Below are positions 16,217-23,858 of a DNA stretch of 33,091 bases, piece after piece. The stretch comes from Clostridium sp. UBA5530 (GTDB lineage Bacteria > Bacillota > Clostridia > Clostridiales > Clostridiaceae). How positions within the stretch are numbered: position 1 is the first letter of the stretch; each line of letters begins with the position of its first letter. Both the position numbers and the translations under genes were made by a program. The stretch spans positions 14,261-47,351 of the forward strand of contig DINW01000033.1 of NCBI GenBank assembly GCA_002423705.1, read 5' to 3'. Under the pieces are notes generated by a model, which ran no database searches, was not told the DNA's origin, and saw only the letters and a program-made list of their open reading frames with translations.

Positions 16217-17192
16217 CAGGAATCTTTCCTCCTATGGATTTAGGTGCAAAGCTCTTAAGAACCTCATAATATTTATTGTAATCATCTTTGCACTTATCTA
16301 TAGATACATATTTAATATTTGCATTCTTCATAACCTTAGGAGCTAATTCCTTGGCTAAGGAAAGTTTTAATTCTTCACTATAGGTTCCTAGTTCTTCTGG
16401 ATTTTCATTTGCCCAAATCATAGCATTTTCATATTCCTTTAAGAATTTATCAAGAAATTCTTTATGTTCACTAGCTATTTTGCCCTTTACTAATATACTA
16501 GATTGAGGGTACCCATATTCACTGTTTTGAGCTTTTTTCCACTGATCATTTAAGTTCATTATTATCTTGGTGTCTGGTTTCTTAGATAATATTGTAGATA
16601 ACATTGGTTCTGGAACTAGGGCTATTTTCGTTTTCCCAGATATAAATGCTGGTGCTAACTCTGTAACTCCATTTAGATAAGTTAAAGTTAATTCCTTGTC
16701 TCCATCTATATTTTTAGAGGATAATATATATCTGAACATAACATCAGGGGTAAGACCTTTCCCTATAGTGTATACTTCTTTACCTTTTATATCCTTTATA
16801 TCCATTATATCCTCACTGGAAACAAGATATAAAGAACCCCATCCTGCAGTACCTGCTAATTTATAGTCTAAGCCCTTATTCATAGCCTGTGCTGGTAAAG
16901 TAGATGGTACTATTGCTATGTCAGCCTCATTATTTAGAACCTTTGATACTAAAGTATCCGCAGTTTTTTCTATGCTATAGTTTATTTCATAGCCTTCCTC
17001 TATATTAGGCTTATCCTTTATCATCTTAGCTATAGATAGTGAAGGTAAGCCCTCTGGTACATGTACATTTATAGTAACCTTTTCTTTTTTCTCAGCTTTA
17101 TCTTCTTTAGCAGCATCTTCTGTGCAGCCTGCGAGGAAGGTAAAGCTCATGACCATGGCCATTAATAGATATGATTTTCTTGGTAATTTCAA
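16191..17192 (-). CDS. ABC importer substrate-binding lipoprotein
   Basis: A 333-aa protein with a lipoprotein signal: basic start, hydrophobic core and lipobox FLAGC (Cys23), followed by a charged Lys/Glu linker. The mature part (VNVHVPEG-like first strand, ADIAIVPSTLPAQAM, then DIKGKEVYTIGKG) fits the NMT1/SsuA-like periplasmic-binding fold. The start is TTG with GGAGGGG 5-6 nt upstream. It is first in the operon. The usual substrates of this class are small sulfonates, thiamine precursors or aromatic acids; none is singled out here. Confidence 0.88.
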   Translation of the reverse strand: MKLPRKSYLLMAMVMSFTFLAGCTEDAAKEDKAEKKEKVTINVHVPEGLPSLSIAKMIKDKPNIEEGYEINYSIEKTADTLVSKVLNNEADIAIVPSTLPAQAMNKGLDYKLAGTAGWGSLYLVSSEDIMDIKDIKGKEVYTIGKGLTPDVMFRYILSSKNIDGDKELTLTYLNGVTELAPAFISGKTKIALVPEPMLSTILSKKPDTKIIMNLNDQWKKAQNSEYGYPQSSILVKGKIASEHKEFLDKFLKEYENAMIWANENPEELGTYSEELKLSLAKELAPKVMKNANIKYVSIDKCKDDYNKYYEVLKSFAPKSIGGKIPDEGLYLQK

Positions 17193-17269
17193 TTTAACCC
17201 CTCCTCAACTTTTCTTCATATCTATTTTATAATACCTTGTAAAGTTCAACAACCTTATATTGCATATAA

Positions 17270-17298
17270 TTGTATTATTTTTTATTTTCTATTACTAT
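17270..17298 (+). promoter_or_regulatory. Possible promoter of the two-component pair
   Basis: TTGTAT (17270-17275) and TACTAT (17293-17298) are 17 bp apart, about 70 nt before the response-regulator ATG. Both hexamers are imperfect. The 175-nt gap is shared with the divergent ABC operon, whose own promoter is not clear. Confidence 0.35.
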
Positions 17299-17367
17299 GA
17301 TAAAATTATAATAATAATAATATGAACTACACTAAAGAAGTTAAAAAATTTAAAGGGGTGAAGCTTT

Positions 17368-18060
17368 ATGAATTTGCTTATTGCAGATGATAACAAACAG
17401 ATTTGTTCTATACTTGAAGGATATGCTAAAAAGGAAGGATTTAATGTTTCCACAGCCTTAGATGGTTTTGAAGCCCTAGAGAAATTCCATAATAACAACT
17501 ATAATATTATTCTTTTAGATGTTATGATGCCTAAAAAAGACGGTTTTCAAGTCTGCAGAGAAATTCGTAAAGAGTCCAATGTGCCAATTATTATGATTAC
17601 CGCTCGTGGAGAAGACTTTGAAAGAATAATGGGCCTAGATATTGGAGCAGATGACTATATAGTAAAGCCATTTTCACCTGGAGAAGTAATGGCTAGAGTC
17701 AGGGCTATATTGAGACGCATAGACCATGAAAATGCTACAGACAGCAAAACTCTATGTTTTGATAATTTAGCCATAAACCTTGATAACTTTACTGTTCAAT
17801 TAAATAATAATGATATTTCTCTTACTAAAAAAGAGATTGAACTTTTATGGACCTTCACTTCAAATCCTAATAAGGTTTTCTCAAGGGAAAATCTTCTAAA
17901 CAGTCTTTGGGGATATGATTATTATGGAGATAGCCGAACTGTAGATTCCCATATTAAAAGACTTAGATCTAAGCTTAATGAATACTCCCATGATAATTGG
18001 GATATTAAAACTATTTGGGGAATGGGATACAAATTTGAGGTAACTAACTATGAAAAATAA
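17368..18060 (+). CDS. OmpR-family response regulator
   Basis: A 230-aa protein. The receiver domain (1-120) has the acidic pair Asp7/Asp8, phospho-acceptor Asp51 (ILLDVMMP), Thr78 and Lys100 (VKPF). The C-terminal winged helix (about 130-228; LLNSLWGYDYYGDSRTVDSHIKRLRSKL) binds DNA. The ribosome site is AAAGGGGTGA before the ATG. It overlaps the kinase gene by 11 bp. Targets are unknown; the divergent ABC operon is a candidate. Confidence 0.94.
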   Translation: MNLLIADDNKQICSILEGYAKKEGFNVSTALDGFEALEKFHNNNYNIILLDVMMPKKDGFQVCREIRKESNVPIIMITARGEDFERIMGLDIGADDYIVKPFSPGEVMARVRAILRRIDHENATDSKTLCFDNLAINLDNFTVQLNNNDISLTKKEIELLWTFTSNPNKVFSRENLLNSLWGYDYYGDSRTVDSHIKRLRSKLNEYSHDNWDIKTIWGMGYKFEVTNYEK

Positions 18061-19510
18061 GATTGCTTTAAAGTTGCTTTCATATTTTACTGCTATATTA
18101 TTATTCTTTTCCATAGTTATTGGAGGAACCTTTAGTTACTTTTTTACTCGCCATACTGTAAATATATATAAGATTGATTTAGAAAAAAAGGCTACTAGTA
18201 TCTCACAGGCTCTTACTGATTATATTAGCAATAACGGTGTTGGAAAAGGACAAAGTGGCCTAGGATCCTATATGAAATTTCTTGATGACATAGCTATGAC
18301 TGAGGTTTGGGTAGTAGATGAATCTTTATCACCATTGCTTTCCCACCATAAAAATAGTAATCTTTCAACCTCACCACTGCCATCTGGTGCTGAAAAAATA
18401 GTAAATGAGACTTTTTCAACTAAATCCACCGCCTTTTTAGAAGGCAGTAATAATATATTAAAAGGCAAATCCCTAGCAGTAAGTGCTCCTATTCTAGAAA
18501 GTAATGATAAAGTTATAGGAGCTGTAGTACTTTATTCTTCTATAGAAAGTGTGTCTAAGGATTTAGGAGATGTATTAAAGGTCCTTGGCTTCAGCATCCT
18601 TATAGCACTTATTATTTCTGGAATAATTACTATAGGCTTATCATTAAGCTTTACTAAACCACTAAATAAAATGAAACATACTGCCACTGCCCTTGCTGAA
18701 GGAAACTATACCGCTAGAACTAATATTGTTCAAAAAGATGAAATTGGAGACCTTGCCAATACCATAGATTTGTTGTCTACTCGCTTAGATGAGGCTTCCA
18801 AAGAAAGTGAAAATCTTGAGAACATGCGTAAAGAATTTATTTCCAATATATCCCATGAACTTAGAACTCCAATTACTGTACTTCGTGGGTCATTAGAAGC
18901 ATTAAAGGACGGAGTAATTACAGATTCAGAGCAAATAAGAGAATATTATGATGAACTTCTAAGTGAAAGTATCCACCTAGAAAGATTGGTAAATGATCTT
19001 TTGGAACTGTCACGTTTGCAAAATACTGATTTTAACATAGAATTTTCTCCCATTAACTTACGTGATGTTATAAATGATTCAACTAGGGCTATGAAGAAAA
19101 TTGCCACCACCAAAAATATAGCAATAATATCAGAGGTTCCTATAAAAGAACTTATTATTTTAGGAGATTATAGCAGATTGCGTCAGATGATTATCAATGT
19201 ATTAGATAATTCAATAAAATTTTCTTCTGTTGGAGAATCTGTGACTATTAAACTTACTACTGAAAGTGAAGTATGTCTATCCGTAACTGACAAGGGACAT
19301 GGTATACCTTTGAAAGATATTCCTTATATCTTTGATAGGTTTCATAAAGATAATTCTTCTGAAAATAAAAAGGGGACGGGATTAGGTTTAGCTATCACAA
19401 AGCAAATAGCTGATAGACATCAAATTAAAATAGCAGTTAAAAGTATTCCTGAAGATGGAACCACATTTTCATTTATCTTTCCTAAAGAAATTCTGGTACC
19501 AATGCATTAG
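18050..19510 (+). CDS. HAMP-domain sensor histidine kinase
   Basis: A 486-aa kinase with a first span at about 8-33, an outside sensor of about 140 aa (a PAS/Cache-like fold is possible), a second span at 174-199, HAMP at about 200-252, HisKA with His269 (SNISHELRTPITVLRG), and HATPase with N box (MIINVLDNSIKFS), G1 (VTDKGHGIP) and G2 (GTGLGLAITK). It pairs with the upstream regulator through overlapping reading frames. The layout is that of envelope-sensing kinases; the ligand is unknown. Confidence 0.93.
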   Translation: MKNKIALKLLSYFTAILLFFSIVIGGTFSYFFTRHTVNIYKIDLEKKATSISQALTDYISNNGVGKGQSGLGSYMKFLDDIAMTEVWVVDESLSPLLSHHKNSNLSTSPLPSGAEKIVNETFSTKSTAFLEGSNNILKGKSLAVSAPILESNDKVIGAVVLYSSIESVSKDLGDVLKVLGFSILIALIISGIITIGLSLSFTKPLNKMKHTATALAEGNYTARTNIVQKDEIGDLANTIDLLSTRLDEASKESENLENMRKEFISNISHELRTPITVLRGSLEALKDGVITDSEQIREYYDELLSESIHLERLVNDLLELSRLQNTDFNIEFSPINLRDVINDSTRAMKKIATTKNIAIISEVPIKELIILGDYSRLRQMIINVLDNSIKFSSVGESVTIKLTTESEVCLSVTDKGHGIPLKDIPYIFDRFHKDNSSENKKGTGLGLAITKQIADRHQIKIAVKSIPEDGTTFSFIFPKEILVPMH

Positions 19511-19516
19511 TATAAT

Positions 19517-19557
19517 GGGTGTTACTATGTTGGAAATTTTCAAATATAGTAACACCC
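19517..19557. terminator. Bidirectional terminator between the kinase and DtxR-family genes
   Basis: A perfect 12-bp stem GGGTGTTACTAT (19517-19528) pairs with ATAGTAACACCC (19546-19557), followed on + by TTAGACTTTTTC. It ends directly at the convergent gene's stop. Confidence 0.85.
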
Positions 19558-20040
19558 TTAGACTTTTTCTCTAAACTCATCATAAATTTTCTTAACATCA
19601 GCATTAGTTGAAAAAAATTCTACTACATTGTCAATACCCTTTAAGGCTTCGTTGCTTATGGTATGCTCAATTTTTTCCGTTTCCTCTAATATTTTTTCTT
19701 CATCACAGCCATTTTCATAGACAACCAGTTTTAAAAATTTTTCTATAATTTCATGGCGTTTCAACAAAAAACTACCCATAATATTTCCCTTTTCTTCTAA
19801 TGTCACCGTTCCATACTTCTTATATTTTACAAACCCCATAGTATCTAATCTCTTTATCATCTTAGTCACCGAAGGTGGTTTTACATGAAGAATAGTGGCT
19901 AAATCATTTATCCTTGCCTCCTTATTATTCTCAAAGGTTATTCTATAAATCATTTCTATATAATCTTCTTCTGAAGCACTTAAATTATTAAATTCTTTAC
20001 CCATGTATTTATAAAAAGTGTAAAATCCCTTATTATCCAC
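19558..20040 (-). CDS. DtxR/MntR-family metal-dependent repressor
   Basis: About 160 aa. A winged HTH (about 20-80; KEARINDLATILHVKPPSVTKMIKRL) is followed by a metal-binding/dimer domain. Likely ligands are Asp26 and Glu29 (EEDYIEMIY), His96 (KRHEIIE), Glu122, Glu125 and His126 (EKIEH). The EH pair is MntR-like, where iron-responsive DtxR and IdeR carry Cys at the position of Glu125. There is no SH3 domain, also MntR-like. The start is GTG at 20040, 6 nt after GAGGTG; a GTG at 20049 overlaps that site. It is divergent from feoA-feoB with a DtxR-type palindrome between, so it probably represses feoAB. Confidence 0.88.
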   Translation of the reverse strand: MDNKGFYTFYKYMGKEFNNLSASEEDYIEMIYRITFENNKEARINDLATILHVKPPSVTKMIKRLDTMGFVKYKKYGTVTLEEKGNIMGSFLLKRHEIIEKFLKLVVYENGCDEEKILEETEKIEHTISNEALKGIDNVVEFFSTNADVKKIYDEFREKV

Positions 20041-20070
20041 ATCAACCACCTCTATATCATATTATGTCAT

Positions 20071-20099
20071 TTATAAAAGATTTATAATTAGTATCACAA
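20071..20099 (-). promoter_or_regulatory. Probable promoter of the DtxR-family gene
   Basis: On the minus strand TTGTGA (20094-20099) is 17 bp from TTATAA (20071-20076), about 30 nt before the GTG start. The hexamers are imperfect. Confidence 0.4.
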
Positions 20100-20136
20100 A
20101 AAATACCTTTATCATAATATATTACTATAACAAAAA

Positions 20137-20152
20137 GTTAGTCTAGGTTAAC
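20137..20152. promoter_or_regulatory. DtxR/MntR-type operator upstream of feoA
   Basis: GTTA-GT-CTAG-GT-TAAC is palindromic at 12 of 16 positions and has the TTAG/CTAA half-site character of DtxR-family boxes. It ends 3 nt before the feoA ribosome site GGAGG (20155-20159), where binding would block a promoter whose -10 may be TATAAC at 20126-20131. Confidence 0.6.
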
Positions 20153-20166
20153 ATGGAGGTATGCAA

Positions 20167-20394
20167 ATGGAAAAGCTATGTAACATCAAAACTGGTACCA
20201 TAGTGAAGGTTGAAAATCTAACAGCTGAAAATATATTAAAGGAAAGGTTTTTATCTTTGGGTCTTACTAAAGGGGCCTTGATTGAGGTTCTTAGAAAGGG
20301 TCCTAAAAATAATCTTACTCTCTTCAAAATACGTGGGGCTATGATAGCCTTAAGAAAAGAGGAAGCATCCTTAATAAATGTATCTCAATCTTAA
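20167..20394 (+). CDS. feoA: Ferrous iron transport protein A
   Basis: A 75-aa SH3-like protein of the FeoA family (PF04023): KTGTIVKVENL, then ERFLSLGLTKGALIEVLRKGP, then IRGAMIALRKEEASLI. It assists or regulates the FeoB permease at the inner face of the membrane. ATG at 20167 is chosen because GGAGG is 7 nt upstream; an ATG at 20161 is only 1 nt from that site. It lies 108 nt before feoB. Confidence 0.9.
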   Translation: MEKLCNIKTGTIVKVENLTAENILKERFLSLGLTKGALIEVLRKGPKNNLTLFKIRGAMIALRKEEASLINVSQS

Positions 20395-20416
20395 ATATTA
20401 ATTCCTTCATTGGGTA

Positions 20417-20451
20417 AGGGCTTGTTGTAGAAATATGATATAGCCCTACAA
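20417..20451 (+). promoter_or_regulatory. Potential pseudoknot in the feoA-feoB gap
   Basis: AGGGCT (20417-20422) can pair with AGCCCT (20442-20447), and TTGTAG (20425-20430) with CTACAA (20446-20451). The order A-B-A'-B' is that of an H-type pseudoknot, with a 2-nt overlap of the last two arms. It lies upstream of the feoB ribosome site (GGAGGTGA). Confidence 0.3.
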
Positions 20452-20502
20452 TGTTATCATTTCGTCAAAATAAAATTTTAATGAACTGGAGGTGACTTTG
20501 CA

Positions 20503-22605
20503 GTGGGACTAACCTACAGCTCTGTCCAAAAAAACTCTCTTAAAGACATTTTCACCATTGGTGAGAAAGAAAATAAACTTGTTATAGCACTGGCTGGTAA
20601 TCCCAACACTGGGAAAAGTACAGTTTTTAATGCTTTAACAGGATTGAATCAGCATACTGGTAATTGGCCTGGTAAAACTGTAGTCAATGCCAGAGGAGAT
20701 TTTTCCTTTAATGATAAAGACTATGTTTTAGTTGATTTACCTGGTACCTATTCTTTATTTGCTTCTTCTGTTGAGGAAATGGTAGCTAGGGACTTTTTAT
20801 GTTTCGGCAATATAGATGCAGCCATAGTAGTGGCTGATGCTACTTCTTTAGAACGAAATCTAAGCTTAGTATTTCAAGTTATGGAACTTACTTCCAAGGT
20901 TGTCCTTTGCATAAATTTGATAGACGAGGCTAAAAAAAAGCATATTGAGATAAATGGGAAGGCCTTAGAGAAGCATTTAGGGATTCCTGTTGTTCTAACT
21001 GCTGCTAGAAACAATTATGGATTAGATAATCTAAAGGAAGCCATAGAATTTGTCTCAAATAAATCAGATTTTTCAGCGGTGAATCATATAAAATATCCTA
21101 AAATAGAAGGCGTTTTAAAAGAAATGGAAGTTATTATTAAAAACATAGCACCCTCCATAAATAGCCGTTGGCTGGCCTTAAGACTTTTAGACAGTGATGA
21201 TGTTTTTTTAAACTCCATTAGAGATTTTATTGGAGAAGATACCTTTAATAAGCTAATTCAACTAAAAAAGCCTTTAGATATAAGCCGTGAGCACTTAAGA
21301 GAATATATAATGGAAGAGAACTACAAAGAAGCCGAAACTATAAAAAAACTATATGTTACTGAAAGAAGTAAACATCTACGAGATGAAAAAATAGATAATA
21401 TACTAACCTCTAAAACCTTTGGTATTCCAATAATGTTATTACTACTAGCCTTAATATTTTGGATAACAATCACAGGGGCTAATATTCCCTCGGAAATATT
21501 AGCATCCTTATTCGACAAATTTGGGATGAAATTAAGCCAATTTATATCATATTTAGGAGCACCTAAATGGTTTCATGATATGTTTGTCCTTGGAATTTAT
21601 AAAACTCTAGCTTGGGTGGTCTCCGTCATGCTACCTCCCATGGCCATATTCTTTCCTATTTTTACTTTACTAGAAGATCTAGGATATCTTCCTCGGGTGG
21701 CTTTTAATTTAGACCATCTTTTTAAAAAGGCTTGTGCCCATGGTAAACAATGCTTAACTATGTGTATGGGGTTTGGTTGTAACGCTGCTGGAGTTATCGG
21801 ATGTAGAATAATAGAATCTCCTCGTGAAAGACTTATTGCCATAATAACCAACAACTTCGTTCCTTGTAATGGAAGATTTCCAACTATAATTGCTATATCT
21901 AGTATATTTTTTGTAGTATCAAACAAATCCGTTTCTTCTTTCATTCCGGCAATTACAATAACTTTACTAGTAATTATGGGAATATCTATAACTCTTTTAA
22001 TATCTTATATATTATCTAAGACCCTTTTAAAGGGAGTTCCATCAACATTTACCTTAGAGCTGCCCCCTTATAGACGCCCTCAGGTTGGCAGAATCCTTTA
22101 TAATTCTTTAATAGATAGAACCATGTTTGTATTGTCTAGAGCTGTTATTGTCGCTATTCCTGCTGGAGCTTTAACTTGGATATTTGCTAATATATATATT
22201 GGAGACTTAAGTATTCTATCCCACGTAGCCTCATTTTTAGAACCTTTAGGACATGCTATAGGATTGGATGGTTTTATTGTGCTAGCATTCATTTTAGGGT
22301 TCCCTGCCAATGAAATAGTTCTTCCAATAATTTTAATGTCTTATTTATCCACAGGAGCCATGGTAGAATTCCAATCTTTAGATGCCCTACGCAATGTATT
22401 AGTATCCAATGGATGGAACATGCTTACAGCTCTAAATACAATGTTGTTCAGTCTCCTTCACTGGCCTTGCTCTACTACTTTATGGACCATAAAAAAAGAA
22501 ACTGGAAGTTTAAAGTGGACCCTTTTATCGTTTATAATTCCAACCACTATAGCCCTATTAATTTGTTTTTTCACTACAACAATATATAGATCTTTAGGAC
22601 TTTAA
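20503..22605 (+). CDS. feoB: Ferrous iron transport protein B
   Basis: A 700-aa protein with an N-terminal G domain: G1 GNPNTGKS (32-39), G3 DLPG (78-81), G4 NLID (138-141), then a helical insertion and a membrane part of about eight to ten spans. The two gate regions show the conserved CxxxxGCNAAG (CMGFGCNAAGVIGCR) and PCNGRFP motifs, and the second half has the matching GFPANEIVLP and HWPCSTTLWT blocks. It imports Fe2+ under low oxygen. The start is GTG with GGAGGTGA upstream. No FeoC gene follows. A 46-nt perfect palindrome begins at the stop codon. Confidence 0.96.
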   Translation: MGLTYSSVQKNSLKDIFTIGEKENKLVIALAGNPNTGKSTVFNALTGLNQHTGNWPGKTVVNARGDFSFNDKDYVLVDLPGTYSLFASSVEEMVARDFLCFGNIDAAIVVADATSLERNLSLVFQVMELTSKVVLCINLIDEAKKKHIEINGKALEKHLGIPVVLTAARNNYGLDNLKEAIEFVSNKSDFSAVNHIKYPKIEGVLKEMEVIIKNIAPSINSRWLALRLLDSDDVFLNSIRDFIGEDTFNKLIQLKKPLDISREHLREYIMEENYKEAETIKKLYVTERSKHLRDEKIDNILTSKTFGIPIMLLLLALIFWITITGANIPSEILASLFDKFGMKLSQFISYLGAPKWFHDMFVLGIYKTLAWVVSVMLPPMAIFFPIFTLLEDLGYLPRVAFNLDHLFKKACAHGKQCLTMCMGFGCNAAGVIGCRIIESPRERLIAIITNNFVPCNGRFPTIIAISSIFFVVSNKSVSSFIPAITITLLVIMGISITLLISYILSKTLLKGVPSTFTLELPPYRRPQVGRILYNSLIDRTMFVLSRAVIVAIPAGALTWIFANIYIGDLSILSHVASFLEPLGHAIGLDGFIVLAFILGFPANEIVLPIILMSYLSTGAMVEFQSLDALRNVLVSNGWNMLTALNTMLFSLLHWPCSTTLWTIKKETGSLKWTLLSFIIPTTIALLICFFTTTIYRSLGL

Positions 22606-22650
22606 CAAATTTCACCCTAATAATTATCTAATTATTAGGGTGAAATTTGT
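22605..22650. terminator. 46-nt near-perfect palindrome at the feoB stop
   Basis: Twenty-two bases from 22605 to 22626 pair perfectly with 22629-22650, with only TC at the centre. The last base of the feoB stop codon is the first of the stem. There is no T-run after the stem, so it may block exonucleases as much as it terminates. Confidence 0.7.
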
Positions 22651-22688
22651 ATCTATTTACATATATGTTATAATATTTAAATAGATAC
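22649..22688 (+). promoter_or_regulatory. Extended -10 promoter inside an inverted repeat (operator)
   Basis: GTATCTATTTA (22649-22659) is the exact reverse complement of TAAATAGATAC (22678-22688). Between them lies TGTTATAAT (22666-22674), an exact extended -10. A repressor bound to the arms would cover the promoter of the following gene. Confidence 0.55.
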
Positions 22689-22704
22689 ATAAGGAGGTTT
22701 TTAG

Positions 22705-23763
22705 ATGAATCAATCATTATATTTGAAAATATACAATAAGCAGATGAGACGACGACTAATGATTTTGGCCTTTAGCATAGTACTATCTCTGTGTTTATTA
22801 ATAACAGGCATTGTAAAATATTATACTATAAAAAATAATCCCATAATTGTAACAAATCTATCAGACTATTATACTGCCTATTCTAACCATGAATACATTA
22901 CTGTTTCCACTGATAAATTATTAGATTTAAATTTACAACTAGTACAAACTACTAAAAAGCTTAATACTGAAGATAAGGAAAGTGTTACTCATGGTTATTA
23001 CCTTACCATGTTAGATAATAAAATCATAGTAATATCTATTCCAATTAAGGACTATGAAATCCTTATAGAAAACAATACCGGTACCTTTATAATACACGGT
23101 ACTCCAAAACAATTTAAGGACACTGAACTTGAGGCTATTAAAAAAGAGCTACTATCTCATGGATTAACTCCAACAGAATTAGTATCAGCTCTTCATAGCA
23201 CTTCTTATATAGAATATAAATCAGCCTTTTCTGAAGTATCTTTATTTTTTCTTTTAAGTGGATTGAATTTGTTTTTATTTCTTTTAATGCTGGCACCCTC
23301 ATTTATGCAAAATCACAGAGGCTTAAAGTACCTTAAAACTTTATCTAATGGTGATTTTCAAAGTACCTTAAATCAAATTGATGCAGAGCTACTATGCCCT
23401 AACATATATAAAACCAAAAAATTTATTATTACTGAAAATTATATTATAATATCTAGCTTCCAATTAACCCTGGCAATGCCTTTAGTGGAGCTTTTGTGGG
23501 TATATGAAAATGTGTTGAACCTTAGGATATTTCATATTTCTATATGTAAGTTGCGAAGCATATTTTTAGTATTTTCAGACGGATATAAATATAAAATAGA
23601 ACTTACCTCATTTAAAAAAGATTATTATAAAGTAATTGAGTATTTGTCAGAAGGATGTCCCAATGCTACCATTGGATATTCTAAAGATATGGATACTGAG
23701 CTGAAAAAAAATCCTCATAAGCTGATACAAAACTTAAAAAATTCTTCTCAAATGAATTCATAG
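22705..23763 (+). CDS. Unrecognised membrane protein with two spans
   Basis: A 352-aa protein. The first span is at about 17-39 (LMILAFSIVLSLCLLITGIV), an outside domain of about 140 aa follows, the second span is at about 173-197 (SLFFLLSGLNLFLFLLMLAP), and a cytoplasmic C-domain of about 150 aa ends with a lysine-rich tail. The C-domain has alternating strands (FIITENYIIISS, LVELLWVYENV, FLVFSDGYKYKIEL) that suggest a PH-like fold, but this is a guess. It may belong to an uncharacterised DUF family. AAGGAGG precedes the ATG by 9 nt, and an inverted repeat surrounds its -10. A terminator follows. Function unknown. Confidence 0.75.
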   Translation: MNQSLYLKIYNKQMRRRLMILAFSIVLSLCLLITGIVKYYTIKNNPIIVTNLSDYYTAYSNHEYITVSTDKLLDLNLQLVQTTKKLNTEDKESVTHGYYLTMLDNKIIVISIPIKDYEILIENNTGTFIIHGTPKQFKDTELEAIKKELLSHGLTPTELVSALHSTSYIEYKSAFSEVSLFFLLSGLNLFLFLLMLAPSFMQNHRGLKYLKTLSNGDFQSTLNQIDAELLCPNIYKTKKFIITENYIIISSFQLTLAMPLVELLWVYENVLNLRIFHISICKLRSIFLVFSDGYKYKIELTSFKKDYYKVIEYLSEGCPNATIGYSKDMDTELKKNPHKLIQNLKNSSQMNS

Positions 23764-23792
23764 CCTTATTCAACTCTATATTAAATAAAATA

Positions 23793-23829
23793 AAATAGGT
23801 GGTGACTTTACATAGCCTACCACCTATTT
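23793..23829. terminator. Terminator between convergent genes
   Basis: An 11-bp perfect stem AAATAGGTGGT (23793-23803) pairs with ACCACCTATTT (23819-23829). T-rich sequence follows on the + strand and TTTTATTTTA on the minus strand, so it can serve both directions. Confidence 0.8.
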
Positions 23830-23858
23830 ATATATATTTTGTAACAGATGTTGTTTAT

